From assembly GCF_050859505.1 (NCBI RefSeq), contig NZ_CP193934.1, positions 248,001-312,000 on the forward strand: DNA of 64,000 nucleotides, in the 5' to 3' direction. The notes below the pieces were generated by a model. That model saw nothing but the letters and a program-made list of their open reading frames with translations, did not search any database and had not been told where the DNA came from. The translations under genes were made by a program, and so were the position numbers. The stretch is from Marinirhabdus sp050859505 (GTDB lineage: Bacteria > Bacteroidota > Bacteroidia > Flavobacteriales > Flavobacteriaceae). Below are positions 34,449 through 43,424 of this stretch, one piece after another. The first letter of the stretch is position 1. Each line of letters begins with the position of its first letter.

Positions 34449-35225
34449 ATGTTTTCCACCCTTTTATTTTTAACGTTAGTTGCTTTTGCTGTTTTTGCTT
34501 TTACAAGAACCAAGAAGAAAAAGTCTCCCATTTCTCAATCCCACTGGCATGCGCTTTTGCTGAAACACGTAGCTTTTTATTCCAGATTAGATACTGAAAA
34601 TCAATTGCTGTTTAGAAAACGAATGCAATTATTTTTGGATGAAGTGTATGTAGAAGGTGTAAAAATAAAGTTAGATGCATTGGATTATGTTCTGGTTGCA
34701 GCCAGCGCGGTAATACCCGTTTTTGGCTTTAAAGATTGGCATTACAATAATTTAAGCGGCGTATTAATTTACCCCGATGTTTTCAACGAAGATTTACAGT
34801 TTGAAACTGTTTCAAAAAACAGAAGAATTCTTGGCATGGTTGGTACAGGGCAGTTTGAAGGACAAATGATATTGAGTAAAACAGCCTTAAGACAAGGTTT
34901 CAGCAACAAAACCGATAAGCACAACACAGCCATACACGAATTTGTGCACCTCATAGATAAAACCGACGGTGTTACAGACGGCCTCCCCGAACGTCTTTTA
35001 CAACATTCTTACACGTTACCCTGGCTCAATTTAATGCATGAGGAAATGGAGGCTATTCATAAAAACAAATCAGATTTACGTGCGTATGGAGGTACAAACA
35101 AGCAGGAATTTTTTGCCGTTGCTTCGGAGTACTTTTTTGAGCGTCCTAAATTATTAAAACGAAAACATCCCGAGTTGTATAAAATGCTGGAGGATTGCTT
35201 TCAGACAAAAAACTATGCAAAATAA
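34449..35225 (+). CDS. MtfA-like zinc peptidase (M90 family)
   Basis: A 258-residue protein with an N-terminal membrane helix (1-20) and an M90 peptidase domain. The zinc motif HEFVH is at 163-167 with a following IDKTDGV. Further family phrases are GVLIYPDVF and AVASEYFFERP, which holds the third ligand Glu. Escherichia coli MtfA (YeeI) acts on peptides and interacts with the Mlc repressor; no mlc gene is seen here, so the role in this organism is open. The ATG at 34449 is preferred over a TTG at 34431 since it starts the helix directly. Confidence 0.85.
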   Translation: MFSTLLFLTLVAFAVFAFTRTKKKKSPISQSHWHALLLKHVAFYSRLDTENQLLFRKRMQLFLDEVYVEGVKIKLDALDYVLVAASAVIPVFGFKDWHYNNLSGVLIYPDVFNEDLQFETVSKNRRILGMVGTGQFEGQMILSKTALRQGFSNKTDKHNTAIHEFVHLIDKTDGVTDGLPERLLQHSYTLPWLNLMHEEMEAIHKNKSDLRAYGGTNKQEFFAVASEYFFERPKLLKRKHPELYKMLEDCFQTKNYAK

Positions 35226-35265
35226 TGCAGGCTCTTCTAAAACAACCTTCAACCTTTTTTTGATT

Positions 35266-35273
35266 TATCTTTG
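35266..35273 (+). promoter_or_regulatory. -7 promoter box just before the FAD oxidoreductase start
   Basis: TATCTTTG ends 5 bases before the ATG at 35279. If it is used, the messenger has almost no leader. No TTG at -33 is visible. Confidence 0.4.
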
Positions 35274-35278
35274 ACGGC

Positions 35279-36835
35279 ATGAGTACACTGGTTCAGATTT
35301 CAATTTTACCTAAGCAACAGGAGGATTTGCCTTATATTTTAGAATTAGGGCTTGCCAAGGCAAAACTATATAAAAGAGATATTAAAGATTGGCGCATTAG
35401 AAAACGTTCTATCGATGCACGTCGGGCCCCTGTAAAACTAAATCTTCAGTTAGAATTCTGGCTTCAGAACGAGGAAATTAAAGACATCCCACCATTTATT
35501 CCGCAGCCCGTAAAAGACAAAGAAGCCATCGCTATTATTGGCGCTGGACCTGCTGGAATGTACGCCGCACTTAGAGCGATAGAAATTGGATTAAAACCCA
35601 TACTTTTTGAACGAGGAAAAGATGTTCGGGAACGGAGAAGAGATCTTGCGAAAATTAATAAAGAGCATTTGGTTAATCCAGATTCCAACTATTGCTTTGG
35701 TGAAGGGGGTGCAGGAACGTATAGCGATGGTAAATTATACACACGTTCCAAAAAAAGAGGAAATGTATTAAAAGCCCTAGAATGGTTTGTACATTTTGGA
35801 GCCGATGAAGATATACTTGTAGATGCACATCCACATATTGGCACCAACAAATTACCTAAGATTATCACCACCATGCGCGAAGCGATTATTGACGCGGGAG
35901 GTGAAGTCCATTTCAATTGTAAACTCACCGATCTTACAATTGAAAATAATAGCATTTCAGCACTAGAAATTAATCACACCCATTGGCATAATTTTGACAC
36001 GGTTATTTTAGCCACAGGCCATTCTGCGCGAGACATTTTTTATCTGCTTCATACCCATACCATTAAAATTGAAGCAAAACCCTTTGCCATTGGGGTGCGT
36101 GTAGAACATCAACAAGAATTAATAGACTGGATCCAATACCATGGCGATGCAGACAATCCGTATTTACCTCCTGCCTCTTACGGCCTGGTAGAACAAGTAG
36201 ATGGCCTGGGCGTTTACTCCTTCTGTATGTGTCCTGGCGGTATTATAGCACCCTGCGCCACAGCTCAGGAAGAAGTAGTTACCAATGGCTGGAGCCCGAG
36301 CAAGCGAAATAATCCCTATGCAAATTCTGGAATTGTAGTAAGCGTAGCTCCGGAAGATTTGCCTGGTTATGCTGTAGAAGATCCTTTTGTATGCCTTGAT
36401 TTTCAGAAAAAAGTTGAAAAAGATTGCTGGGAAGCCGCTGGAAAGACACAAGCGGTGCCAGCGCAGCGCATGATAGATTTTGTGGAAGGTCGTATCTCGG
36501 AAAACTTTCCGAAGACTTCTTACCAACCAGGAATTGTTTCGGTAGATCTAAATGAGGTTTTACCTCCCCTTATTGCCGAACGACTACGTAAAGCTTTTAA
36601 ACTCTTTGGAAAAAAAATGAAAGGGTATTACACAAATGAAGCTGTGCTGCACGCTCCAGAAAGCAGAACCTCATCTCCTATCTCTATTCCCAGAAATGCT
36701 GAAACCTTACAACATATTGATGTGGCAGGATTATATCCTTGCGGAGAAGGAGCTGGCTATGCTGGTGGGATTATTTCTGCAGCTATCGACGGAATTAATT
36801 GCGTAGACGCCATTGCAAAGAAAAAAGGAATTTAA
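35279..36835 (+). CDS. FAD/NAD(P)-dependent oxidoreductase (COG2509-like)
   Basis: A 518-residue flavoprotein. After an N-terminal extension of about 80 residues comes the dinucleotide motif IIGAGPAGMYAAL (87-99), then FERGKDVRERRRD, NYCFGEGGAGTYSDGKLYTR, LATGHSARD and a C-terminal AGLYPCGEGAGYAGGI where FAD binding is completed. This matches the large uncharacterised 'FAD-dependent dehydrogenase' family found in most bacteria. The substrate is unknown. It ends by overlapping the small basic gene on the other strand by 4 bases. Confidence 0.85.
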   Translation: MSTLVQISILPKQQEDLPYILELGLAKAKLYKRDIKDWRIRKRSIDARRAPVKLNLQLEFWLQNEEIKDIPPFIPQPVKDKEAIAIIGAGPAGMYAALRAIEIGLKPILFERGKDVRERRRDLAKINKEHLVNPDSNYCFGEGGAGTYSDGKLYTRSKKRGNVLKALEWFVHFGADEDILVDAHPHIGTNKLPKIITTMREAIIDAGGEVHFNCKLTDLTIENNSISALEINHTHWHNFDTVILATGHSARDIFYLLHTHTIKIEAKPFAIGVRVEHQQELIDWIQYHGDADNPYLPPASYGLVEQVDGLGVYSFCMCPGGIIAPCATAQEEVVTNGWSPSKRNNPYANSGIVVSVAPEDLPGYAVEDPFVCLDFQKKVEKDCWEAAGKTQAVPAQRMIDFVEGRISENFPKTSYQPGIVSVDLNEVLPPLIAERLRKAFKLFGKKMKGYYTNEAVLHAPESRTSSPISIPRNAETLQHIDVAGLYPCGEGAGYAGGIISAAIDGINCVDAIAKKKGI

Positions 36836-36990
36836 GACACCGTATCGTCTTTGTTAGCTTTTTGAATGATCGCTTTTAAACGTTCTTTCCTAAGCGCTGT
36901 CTCACTCTTCAATTTATTCTTTTTGCGACCCATTAACTTAGAATGCTTGGCTTTATTTTTCGTATTTTTTTCTTTTCCTTTTTTTGCCAT
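36832..36990 (-). CDS. small basic protein, 52 residues
   Basis: ATG at 36990, stop TAA at 36832-36834, convergent with the FAD gene and sharing 4 bases with its end. The product is very Lys-rich (MAKKGKEKNTKNKAK, then GRKKNKLKSETALRKERLKA), has no hydrophobic segment and is likely to bind nucleic acid or the ribosome. I recall similar short basic proteins in other flavobacteria but cannot name a family. The frame is open over its whole length. Confidence 0.6.
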   Translation of the reverse strand: MAKKGKEKNTKNKAKHSKLMGRKKNKLKSETALRKERLKAIIQKANKDDTVS

Positions 36991-37163
36991 GTAGTTTTTC
37001 GAACACTATTTTATGTGCTTGTAGTTCACAATCATTAAAGTAGCACAATTTAAGATGTTTTTGGATTTAATTTCATAAAAATATTTTTCACTTATAACTA
37101 ATCTTTAACGAGCACCCGATTACAAATTGACTAATTTTCGCGCTTCTAATAAGAAACATACCT

Positions 37164-37844
37164 ATGAAAAACACCTATACTGTTGAAATTTTAGATTTCG
37201 ACACCATCGATATTTTACCAAACGCCTGGAATGACCAAAACTATATTGATCTTTTAAATGCTTTGGATTTTGGCGATATTTCTGCACTAAAACCTTCAGA
37301 GTTAAAAGAGATGACTATGATGGCACTTGCGGATAATGAACTCAATGAAGCGGCCAAAGTTTTACTGGATTATATTTTCGAGGAGCGTCTCAACGAAGGT
37401 CAAAAGGACAACCTCACCTATGAGATGCAAGATGAAAAAATGTGGGAAGAATATGCTGAAATTTCTATGCACGAAGAGTTTTTTAACATCGGTCAGTTAT
37501 TGTACCAATCCTACAATGGAAAGTTCCCCCATCCGGACGCTGCGCAATTTCAACTTAAAATTTCAGCAAAAAAGAAAACAGATTTAGAAATTTTCAATAC
37601 TGAAACTGAAACCAACCTGATGAGACTTATGACACAAGGCATGCCTCCTAACACGCTTATAAACAGGTTATATAAAGAAGAATTACAAGGAGAAGATTTT
37701 GAAGAGGCCGAAAATATTATTTGGCAATTAAAAGAAGTGGCTACCGAAGAAAACAGCATCACTTTTGATGTAATTTCATCTATGTACTGGTTTCATGATT
37801 TAAAGTTTGTGGAAGGTTTTGAAGCTATTTTAGAAGTAGAATAA
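37164..37844 (+). CDS. protein of unknown function, 226 residues, acidic and helical
   Basis: No signal peptide or membrane segment. The sequence is strongly acidic (many Glu/Asp) and largely helical, with phrases such as LLNALDFGDISALKPSE, MMALADNELNEAAKVLLDYI, and a C-terminal FDVISSMYWFHDLKFVEGF. I do not recognise a family. It stands alone: the previous gene on this strand ends 328 bases earlier and the next gene converges 40 bases away. Confidence 0.7.
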   Translation: MKNTYTVEILDFDTIDILPNAWNDQNYIDLLNALDFGDISALKPSELKEMTMMALADNELNEAAKVLLDYIFEERLNEGQKDNLTYEMQDEKMWEEYAEISMHEEFFNIGQLLYQSYNGKFPHPDAAQFQLKISAKKKTDLEIFNTETETNLMRLMTQGMPPNTLINRLYKEELQGEDFEEAENIIWQLKEVATEENSITFDVISSMYWFHDLKFVEGFEAILEVE

Positions 37845-37884
37845 ACTTAAATAGATTTTCCATGAATGTGTTCGTGAGCTATAA

Positions 37885-38580
37885 TTAGCGTTTACGTTTA
37901 TCCCACCATACATACACAACAAATACAACAAGGCTTACCAAGGAGCCCCAAAACAGTCCTGTCTTTAATGTTTCGGTGCTTTTTCCAATAATCGCTATAA
38001 ATAGGGTTAATGGAAGAATTCCAAGTAAGGTCGCCCCTATAAATTTCCAATAACCCATTTTTACTATCCCTCCAACAAAACTTATAGCGTCGTTGGACAG
38101 GAACGGATTTAATCTAGTAATCACAATAGCCCAGAATCCGTAATCTTCTATAAACGCTTCTAACGTATCTTCCGTTTTTTGTCCAAGTAGCTTCACCACC
38201 AATGTTTGTCCGAAGTAGCTCCCGAGAAAATATCCCACAGAAGAAGCTGCAAATACAGCAACCAATATAATAACACTTCCCCAAATAGGACCATAGGCTA
38301 TGATGGAAACTACCATAAGCGCAATGGTTGGGATTACCAGTAAAAACATTTGTGCAATCATTGCTAAAATCAAGACAAAAGGTCCTAACCAGCCAAAACC
38401 AGAAACCCATTGTTCAATACGCTGCTCGTCACCGCTGGTAAGAACCGCCCACGCTTCATCAAAAAATTGTTGAGTACTCGGGATTAAAAAATAACAAGCA
38501 ACCATACCTCCCACCAGTAGTAAAGAGAGATACAGCGGTAGTTTGCTTTTTGAAATTTTTTCTTTTTTATGTTGCGGCAC
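37885..38580 (-). CDS. TVP38/TMEM64-family (DedA-like) membrane protein
   Basis: A 231-residue membrane protein with five or six helices and the family's 'VTT domain' features: FLGSYFGQTLV after a helical pair, then a re-entrant region WAIVITRLNPFLSNDAISFV with the conserved Arg and Pro, and GYWKFIGATLLGILP. Such proteins may act as lipid scramblases or carriers. Start codon is GTG at 38580, whose first base is the last base of the previous gene's stop (TAGTG), so the two genes are translationally coupled. Confidence 0.85.
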   Translation of the reverse strand: MPQHKKEKISKSKLPLYLSLLLVGGMVACYFLIPSTQQFFDEAWAVLTSGDEQRIEQWVSGFGWLGPFVLILAMIAQMFLLVIPTIALMVVSIIAYGPIWGSVIILVAVFAASSVGYFLGSYFGQTLVVKLLGQKTEDTLEAFIEDYGFWAIVITRLNPFLSNDAISFVGGIVKMGYWKFIGATLLGILPLTLFIAIIGKSTETLKTGLFWGSLVSLVVFVVYVWWDKRKR

Positions 38581-39434
38581 TATTTAAATTTTACCTGAAC
38601 AATAGAAGCTGGCCCATCTCCAGATTCGTTTGAAATATACAGTATACCTTCTGGACTGAATGTGATTCCTTCGGGTTGCGCAAAACGCTTCTTATCCAAC
38701 TCATGAACTTTCTTTATAGTTCCATCTGCCTCTAAAATTAAAAGTTTTGGGTTCTTTCCTTCCAAGACATAATATTCTCCCGTTTTGGGATGTATAGCAA
38801 CGTCTGAGGGACTAAAAGTTTTATAAGCTTTTTTCTTTTTGAAGCTCTTAAATGCACCATCGTTCATGTTAATTCTTACACTTGGAGTAGCATTCATTGT
38901 CTTAGAATCTATAGGGATTTGATACAACCCTTTAAAATCGTCTGAGGTATCCCGATCTTTTGGAGCAATCACCAAACTGTTATTTTTAGAATGAAGTGTT
39001 ATCGTTTCCATATTGTTTTTAGCTGAAAAATCTGTTTCAAAAGTCTCAACCGATTTTTCCTTAGTTCTAAAATTAGAAATTTCATAAATGGTTCCATCAC
39101 TACGCATAACGTAGGCAGTATTATAATGTACCGCAATACCTTCATAATCTCCAGAGCCAGCAAATTCTATTTCTTCAACTATCTTATTTTTCTTTAAATC
39201 AAAAATATAAATAATCCCGTCTTCATCTTGTACACTGGCAATGGTTCCATCTGGAAGCCAAGCAATACCGCTTATTTCATTTAAATCTTTTGGGAGTTCC
39301 CAGGTTTTTTCAATAGCATATTCTTTGGAAACAGTACTAGTACTAAATTCGTCTTTTTGAATTGTAAAAGCGTATACAGCAAACACAACAAGAATTGCGA
39401 GCGTTCCGACAGATAAAATTTTGAGAGTTTTCAT
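38580..39434 (-). CDS. SdiA-regulated-domain protein (beta-propeller)
   Basis: A 284-residue protein with an N-terminal membrane helix or signal anchor (5-22) followed by a six-bladed propeller of the SdiA-regulated (YjiK) type. Diagnostic phrases are WELPKDLNEISGIAWLPDGT, GSGDYEGIAVHYNTAYVMRS, KTFSPSDVAIHPKTGEYYVL and KRFAQPEGITFSPEGILYIS. It probably acts in the periplasm. The substrate is unknown; related proteins are esterase-like. It is coupled to the TVP38 gene. A -33/-7 pair (39458-39485) lies upstream. Confidence 0.8.
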   Translation of the reverse strand: MKTLKILSVGTLAILVVFAVYAFTIQKDEFSTSTVSKEYAIEKTWELPKDLNEISGIAWLPDGTIASVQDEDGIIYIFDLKKNKIVEEIEFAGSGDYEGIAVHYNTAYVMRSDGTIYEISNFRTKEKSVETFETDFSAKNNMETITLHSKNNSLVIAPKDRDTSDDFKGLYQIPIDSKTMNATPSVRINMNDGAFKSFKKKKAYKTFSPSDVAIHPKTGEYYVLEGKNPKLLILEADGTIKKVHELDKKRFAQPEGITFSPEGILYISNESGDGPASIVQVKFK

Positions 39435-39457
39435 ACTATATCATTTTAATTATAAAG

Positions 39458-39485
39458 CAAATATCTAATACAAATCTGTAAACAA
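39458..39485 (-). promoter_or_regulatory. promoter for the SdiA-regulated-like gene
   Basis: Minus strand TTG (39485-39483), 17 bases, then GATATTTG (39465-39458), one base off the -7 consensus, 23 bases before the start. Confidence 0.45.
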
Positions 39486-39523
39486 TTTGGAATCATACTT
39501 CGGTTTAATGTTTTTGGGAAAAT

Positions 39524-40804
39524 TTAACTTCTTTTAAGGAAGTCTATCTTAAATGTGTGCACACCTTTAAAATGATAGTATAATCCCAAACTATATTTAT
39601 CTGCAATGGCCTTGGCAATTGCAAGCCCCAACCCTGTAGATTTTTTGCGATCACTTGATTTTTTAAACCGTGTGAAAAGGGATTTTCTATCAAGTTCTAC
39701 TGAGCTCCCAAAATTTTTAATCTCCCAACTATTGGCTTGCATATGTATCTCTATCTCTTCTTTTTTCTTCCCGTGTACCAACGCATTTTTTATGAGGTTG
39801 GTCAGCAAAATAATAGCGAGATCTTCATTTATCCGGTATTTTAATTCGCCACTGGATGAAACAGTAATTTTCATTTTTTTATGATGAGCCATGTCTTCAA
39901 AATCTGCAACAATTTGTCTTGTTAGTTCAGGAAAATCAACTTGTTTTTCATTCTCAAATTCGTGGTTCTCTATTTTTGAAAGGAGTAGCAGGGATTTGTT
40001 AAGGCGCGTTAGCTTATCGAGATTGTCCAGCACGGTTGCCATAGCTTGTAGCTGTTTTTCGTCCAATTCATTTTCCTCTAAAAACAACTCTAACTTGTTA
40101 ATACTTATAGCCAAAGGGGTTTGAAGCTCGTGTGAAGCATTTTCAATAAAGTGTTTTTGAGCCACGTAGCTATTGGTCGACTTTTTTATTAATTTATCTA
40201 CGGTAATATTGAGCAATTCGAATTCTTCGATACTGGTTTTTGGAATAGTTACGGGTGTGCTTTTTTCAATTTTGAAATCTCGCAATTGACCAATGAGCCC
40301 ATAAAAAGGTTTCCATATCTTTCGTAATAGCAAGTTATTCAAGATGAGAATACTAACAATAAGTAAGACATACAAGCCTATGAGGTAGATAACAAGATCT
40401 GTAACCAGATCGTCTTCCTCTACCATAGACGTTATTATTTTAAGCTTATAATGTTCATCCCCGAAAGCCACTGCGCTTTCATAGATACGTACCGGCTCAA
40501 AATCTTCCTCATTAAGCATATACATTAGCGTATCCCGGTAACTTTCTTTAAATTGTTGATAGGTTTTTTTAGAAATTGGCGCAAAGTTATAGACGTGTTT
40601 TTCAAAGTGAGGATCGTCTTGTGATAATATACTTGGGTCACTCGCTGCTCGCTGTACCATTAAAAATTTCTGATTTTCCAGTCCGTCATCCAAGCTGTCA
40701 TAAATCTCATCCAACATAGCATAATAAAACAAAACGGCCCATACGGTTATGAGCAATAGCAGCAACAAAGCAAGGTGTCGGGATGTATAATTTAGCAGTT
40801 TCAT
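39524..40804 (-). CDS. sensor histidine kinase (HisKA type)
   Basis: A 426-residue sensor with two membrane helices (about 9-29 and 134-158) that bracket a 100-residue periplasmic domain, then a HAMP-like linker, HisKA with His225 in ASHELQTPL and an ATPase domain (NLIKNALVHG, NFGSSVELDR, FKKSSDRKKSTGLGLAI). Its G1 box is degenerate (KNFGS instead of DxGxG), a variation found in other kinases. It overlaps the response regulator gene by 4 bases (ATGA), so the pair is coupled. The signal sensed is unknown. Confidence 0.92.
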   Translation of the reverse strand: MKLLNYTSRHLALLLLLLITVWAVLFYYAMLDEIYDSLDDGLENQKFLMVQRAASDPSILSQDDPHFEKHVYNFAPISKKTYQQFKESYRDTLMYMLNEEDFEPVRIYESAVAFGDEHYKLKIITSMVEEDDLVTDLVIYLIGLYVLLIVSILILNNLLLRKIWKPFYGLIGQLRDFKIEKSTPVTIPKTSIEEFELLNITVDKLIKKSTNSYVAQKHFIENASHELQTPLAISINKLELFLEENELDEKQLQAMATVLDNLDKLTRLNKSLLLLSKIENHEFENEKQVDFPELTRQIVADFEDMAHHKKMKITVSSSGELKYRINEDLAIILLTNLIKNALVHGKKKEEIEIHMQANSWEIKNFGSSVELDRKSLFTRFKKSSDRKKSTGLGLAIAKAIADKYSLGLYYHFKGVHTFKIDFLKRS

Positions 40805-41475
40805 TGTTCAATTTCCAACTTGTAACCCACACCATAAACAGCTTCAACATTTAGGGTTGACTTTTCAAGTTTTTTTCTCAGGTTTTTTATCTGCGAATAA
40901 ATAAAGTCGAAACTATCGGATTGATCTATATGGTCTCCCCAAACGTGTTCGGCTAGCGCAGCTTTGGTAACCAATCTGGTTTTATTGGTTATTAAATACA
41001 TTAAAATATCGTACTCTTTTCTATTAAAGTCTATGGTTTCACCATTAATTTGCACCATTCGGTTTTCGGGATTTATGGTAACATTCCCAATTTCCACTTG
41101 TTTACTCCCTTCAAAATGACGCCTGCGTACTACCGCTTTTACTCTAGCGTGCAATTCTGCCATATGGAAAGGTTTTGGCAAATAATCATCTGCTCCCAGG
41201 TTTAACCCTGCCAATCTATCATCCAGTGAATCTTTTGCTGAAACAATAATAACCCCATCATCCTTTCCTTCATTTTTAAGTTGTTTAAGCAAATCCAATC
41301 CATTACCATCTGGCAACCCTATATCCAGTAAGATACAATCGTACTCATAAATACCAATTTTTCCACTGGCGGTTTTAAAATCTGAAACTGCTTCAACAGT
41401 ATATTGCTCACGCTCCAGACTCTGGCGCATATTGTCCAGCATTTCGGGTTCGTCTTCAATAATTAGTATTTTCAT
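40801..41475 (-). CDS. OmpR-family response regulator
   Basis: A 224-residue regulator with a receiver domain (Asp51 in CILLDIGLPDG, acidic pair at 7-9, Lys in DDYLPKP) and a winged-helix trans_reg_C DNA-binding domain (EYDILMYLITNKTRLVTKAA, VWGDHIDQSDSFDFIYSQ, and a final GVGYKLE). It is the partner of the kinase that follows. It diverges from the small envelope-protein genes at 41730-44090, which are good candidates for its targets because this arrangement with PepSY-like genes is common in flavobacteria. Confidence 0.93.
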   Translation of the reverse strand: MKILIIEDEPEMLDNMRQSLEREQYTVEAVSDFKTASGKIGIYEYDCILLDIGLPDGNGLDLLKQLKNEGKDDGVIIVSAKDSLDDRLAGLNLGADDYLPKPFHMAELHARVKAVVRRRHFEGSKQVEIGNVTINPENRMVQINGETIDFNRKEYDILMYLITNKTRLVTKAALAEHVWGDHIDQSDSFDFIYSQIKNLRKKLEKSTLNVEAVYGVGYKLEIEQ

Positions 41476-41729
41476 CTACTTTACATATTTTAGCAATAAT
41501 ATAATAGAATTCTATAAAGAAATGGGAATTTCAATATTTTTTAAGAAGTACGTTTTTCAGATATGTCAAAAAAATGTTACGGCATACATTTTGCACAAAA
41601 CTATTTTGAAAAACTGGTAGCAAGAGGGCTGTTTTATTTTAGCAATAAATAAAATTCAACTTTTATGAAATTATTACCTATTTTTTCCAGAATTCTATAA
41701 TACATTTGTATTCAAATTAGTACACTACG

Positions 41730-42110
41730 TTGAAAAAGCTACAGAAAATAGTGAGCCTATGGATGGCGATTTTGCTTACAGCATTGTCTGTAAATGCAAC
41801 ACCTGTTAAAGTTCTTGACATAGTAAATGCTACTACTACAACCCAAAACCAAGTTGATGCCCTTTCCTTTGGCAAAACTATTACCTATTTTATTGATAGC
41901 TCACAGCAAGTAATCCTTGGTGAGACCGAGGGTGAATCTCTTCCGCTATCATTAGACGACAGTCTATTTTTATTTATACCCAATGGGCATAGTAGTACAA
42001 AGAACTCTTTGAATCTTTTACAAACCCGTAAAAAGAGTTTTTCAGAGAACACTTCCTTCAGTACATACTACACAAAACAGCTACTTTTCCCTTTCCATTC
42101 GCACTGGTAA
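41730..42110 (+). CDS. small secreted protein of unknown function
   Basis: A 126-residue protein starting with TTG at 41730. The N-terminus MKKLQKIVSLWMAILLTALS followed by VNATP is a good signal peptide. The mature part is rich in Ser and Thr, without Cys, and ends in FPFHSHW. I do not recognise it. It begins a row of small genes divergent from the OmpR-type regulator. The frame is open, but the TTG start and lack of known homologs lower certainty. Confidence 0.5.
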   Translation: MKKLQKIVSLWMAILLTALSVNATPVKVLDIVNATTTTQNQVDALSFGKTITYFIDSSQQVILGETEGESLPLSLDDSLFLFIPNGHSSTKNSLNLLQTRKKSFSENTSFSTYYTKQLLFPFHSHW

Positions 42111-42199
42111 TAAATTGTTGATTTTCTACTATTAGCGTAAGATTTCATCGGAAATCCTACACATCCAAAACAATTTAATTACATTAAAAATACGATATC

Positions 42200-42733
42200 A
42201 TGGAAACAGGAATGATTGTTATTGCAGTTGTACTTTTTGCTGCAGTTTTAGTACCCACTTTATTAATAATTCAAAATACAAAACAGAAGTCCAAAAGATT
42301 ATACAATGGACTTAATGCCGTCGTGGCACAAAAAAACGGGGTTTTATCTCACCATATCGAGCAGAATAATTTTGCGTTGGGAATAGATGAAACCCACAAA
42401 GCCCTATACTTTTTTAAGAAAACAGAGGATATCGAAATCTCTGAGGCTATCGATCTTTCTAAGGTAACCACCTGTGAAATTTCTACCAAAACAAGACGCT
42501 TAAAGAAGGAAAAGGGTTTTGAAGAATTGATAGAAAAAATTACTCTGGTATTTGTTTCTAAAAATAATAACGAGACCAGACAGATAGAGCTATACAATGA
42601 AGAAGACACACTATTAACCGACGAAATCACTATTGCTGAAGATTGGAAAAAAAGAGTGCAAAGTGTTTTATCCCAAAAGAATGTGGTAGCAGAACAAAAA
42701 AAGGAACAAAAATTTTCTGCAGCAGTAGCGTAA
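42200..42733 (+). CDS. single-pass membrane protein of unknown function
   Basis: A 177-residue protein with an N-terminal helix (about 5-24, IVIAVVLFAAVLVPTLLII) and a soluble domain of beta strands and charged residues (ALGIDETHKALYFFKKTEDI, IDLSKVTTCEISTKTRRLK). The soluble part looks like a small PH-like or beta-sandwich fold, but I cannot name a family. It lies between an unknown secreted protein and the PepSY-like gene, and ends at a clear terminator. Confidence 0.65.
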   Translation: METGMIVIAVVLFAAVLVPTLLIIQNTKQKSKRLYNGLNAVVAQKNGVLSHHIEQNNFALGIDETHKALYFFKKTEDIEISEAIDLSKVTTCEISTKTRRLKKEKGFEELIEKITLVFVSKNNNETRQIELYNEEDTLLTDEITIAEDWKKRVQSVLSQKNVVAEQKKEQKFSAAVA

Positions 42734-42780
42734 GAATTTGAAAATTAGTTAGTTTCATTATTTGATTTTTATTTAGATTG

Positions 42781-42815
42781 AAAAGGGTCGGGTTTTTCCC
42801 GCCCCTTTTTTTTTT
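42781..42815 (+). terminator. rho-independent terminator
   Basis: AAAAGGGTCGGG pairs with CCCGCCCCTTTT (one mismatch) around a TTTTT loop, followed by more T. It lies 48 bases after the stop of the gene at 42200-42733. Confidence 0.85.
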
Positions 42816-42851
42816 GAAAAATTTGAAATTTCAAAACAATCGTATTCCCAA

Positions 42852-42879
42852 TTGCTTACAGATTCTTCCCTTTTCTTTG
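42852..42879 (+). promoter_or_regulatory. promoter for the PepSY-like gene
   Basis: TTG (42852-42854), 17 bases, then TTTCTTTG (42872-42879), one base off the -7 consensus, 23 bases before the ATG at 42903. Confidence 0.45.
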
Positions 42880-42902
42880 AATCAAAATAAAAAACAATAG
42901 GT

Positions 42903-43340
42903 ATGAAAAATTTAAAAACAATAACACTCGCACTATTAGCAACCGCTGCAGTAAGTGCACAAGATGTAAAGACGAATCAAGTTCCAGCAAACCTCAACAA
43001 TAACTTTGCCCAAGCTTACCCCAATGCCACCAACGTGGAGTGGGAAATGGAAGAAATGAATTACAAAGTTGAGTTTGACCTGGGTAAAATGGATCACGAA
43101 GTTTGGTATTCTAAAACGGGAAGTATTGTAAAAACTGAATTTGAAATTCTAAAAACTGATGTACCCGCAGCGGTTGCCGCTACCGTACAATCTAAATACC
43201 CAAAATACAAAATTGACGAAATAGAAATGACCGAAGAAAACGGAAAAAAAACGTATGAAGTGGAACTTGAAAAATGGTTTGGCAAAGACAAAAAGCTAGT
43301 GATCGCAGAAGATGGCACTTTTATTAGCGAACGCACTTAA
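42903..43340 (+). CDS. periplasmic PepSY-like protein
   Basis: A 145-residue protein with a signal peptide (1-19, ending VSAQD) and two PepSY-like beta-alpha-beta units: NNNFAQAYPNATNVEWEMEE with YKVEFDLGKMDHEVWYSKTG, and VAATVQSKYPKYKIDEIEMT with KTYEVELEKWFGKDKKLVI. It is likely periplasmic; such proteins are often under control of an adjacent OmpR-type two-component system. Role unknown. It has its own promoter and terminator. Confidence 0.8.
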   Translation: MKNLKTITLALLATAAVSAQDVKTNQVPANLNNNFAQAYPNATNVEWEMEEMNYKVEFDLGKMDHEVWYSKTGSIVKTEFEILKTDVPAAVAATVQSKYPKYKIDEIEMTEENGKKTYEVELEKWFGKDKKLVIAEDGTFISERT

Positions 43341-43370
43341 GATTTTAAAGTTAGTTTTATTAGTAGTGAA

Positions 43371-43408
43371 GAAAGGGTTGGATATTTTTTCAGCTCTTTC
43401 TTTTTTTT
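43371..43408 (+). terminator. terminator after the PepSY-like gene
   Basis: GAAAGGGTTG pairs with CAGCTCTTTC (two G-U pairs) and is followed by a run of eight T. Confidence 0.7.
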
Positions 43409-43424
43409 AACAAAGAATTCATTT

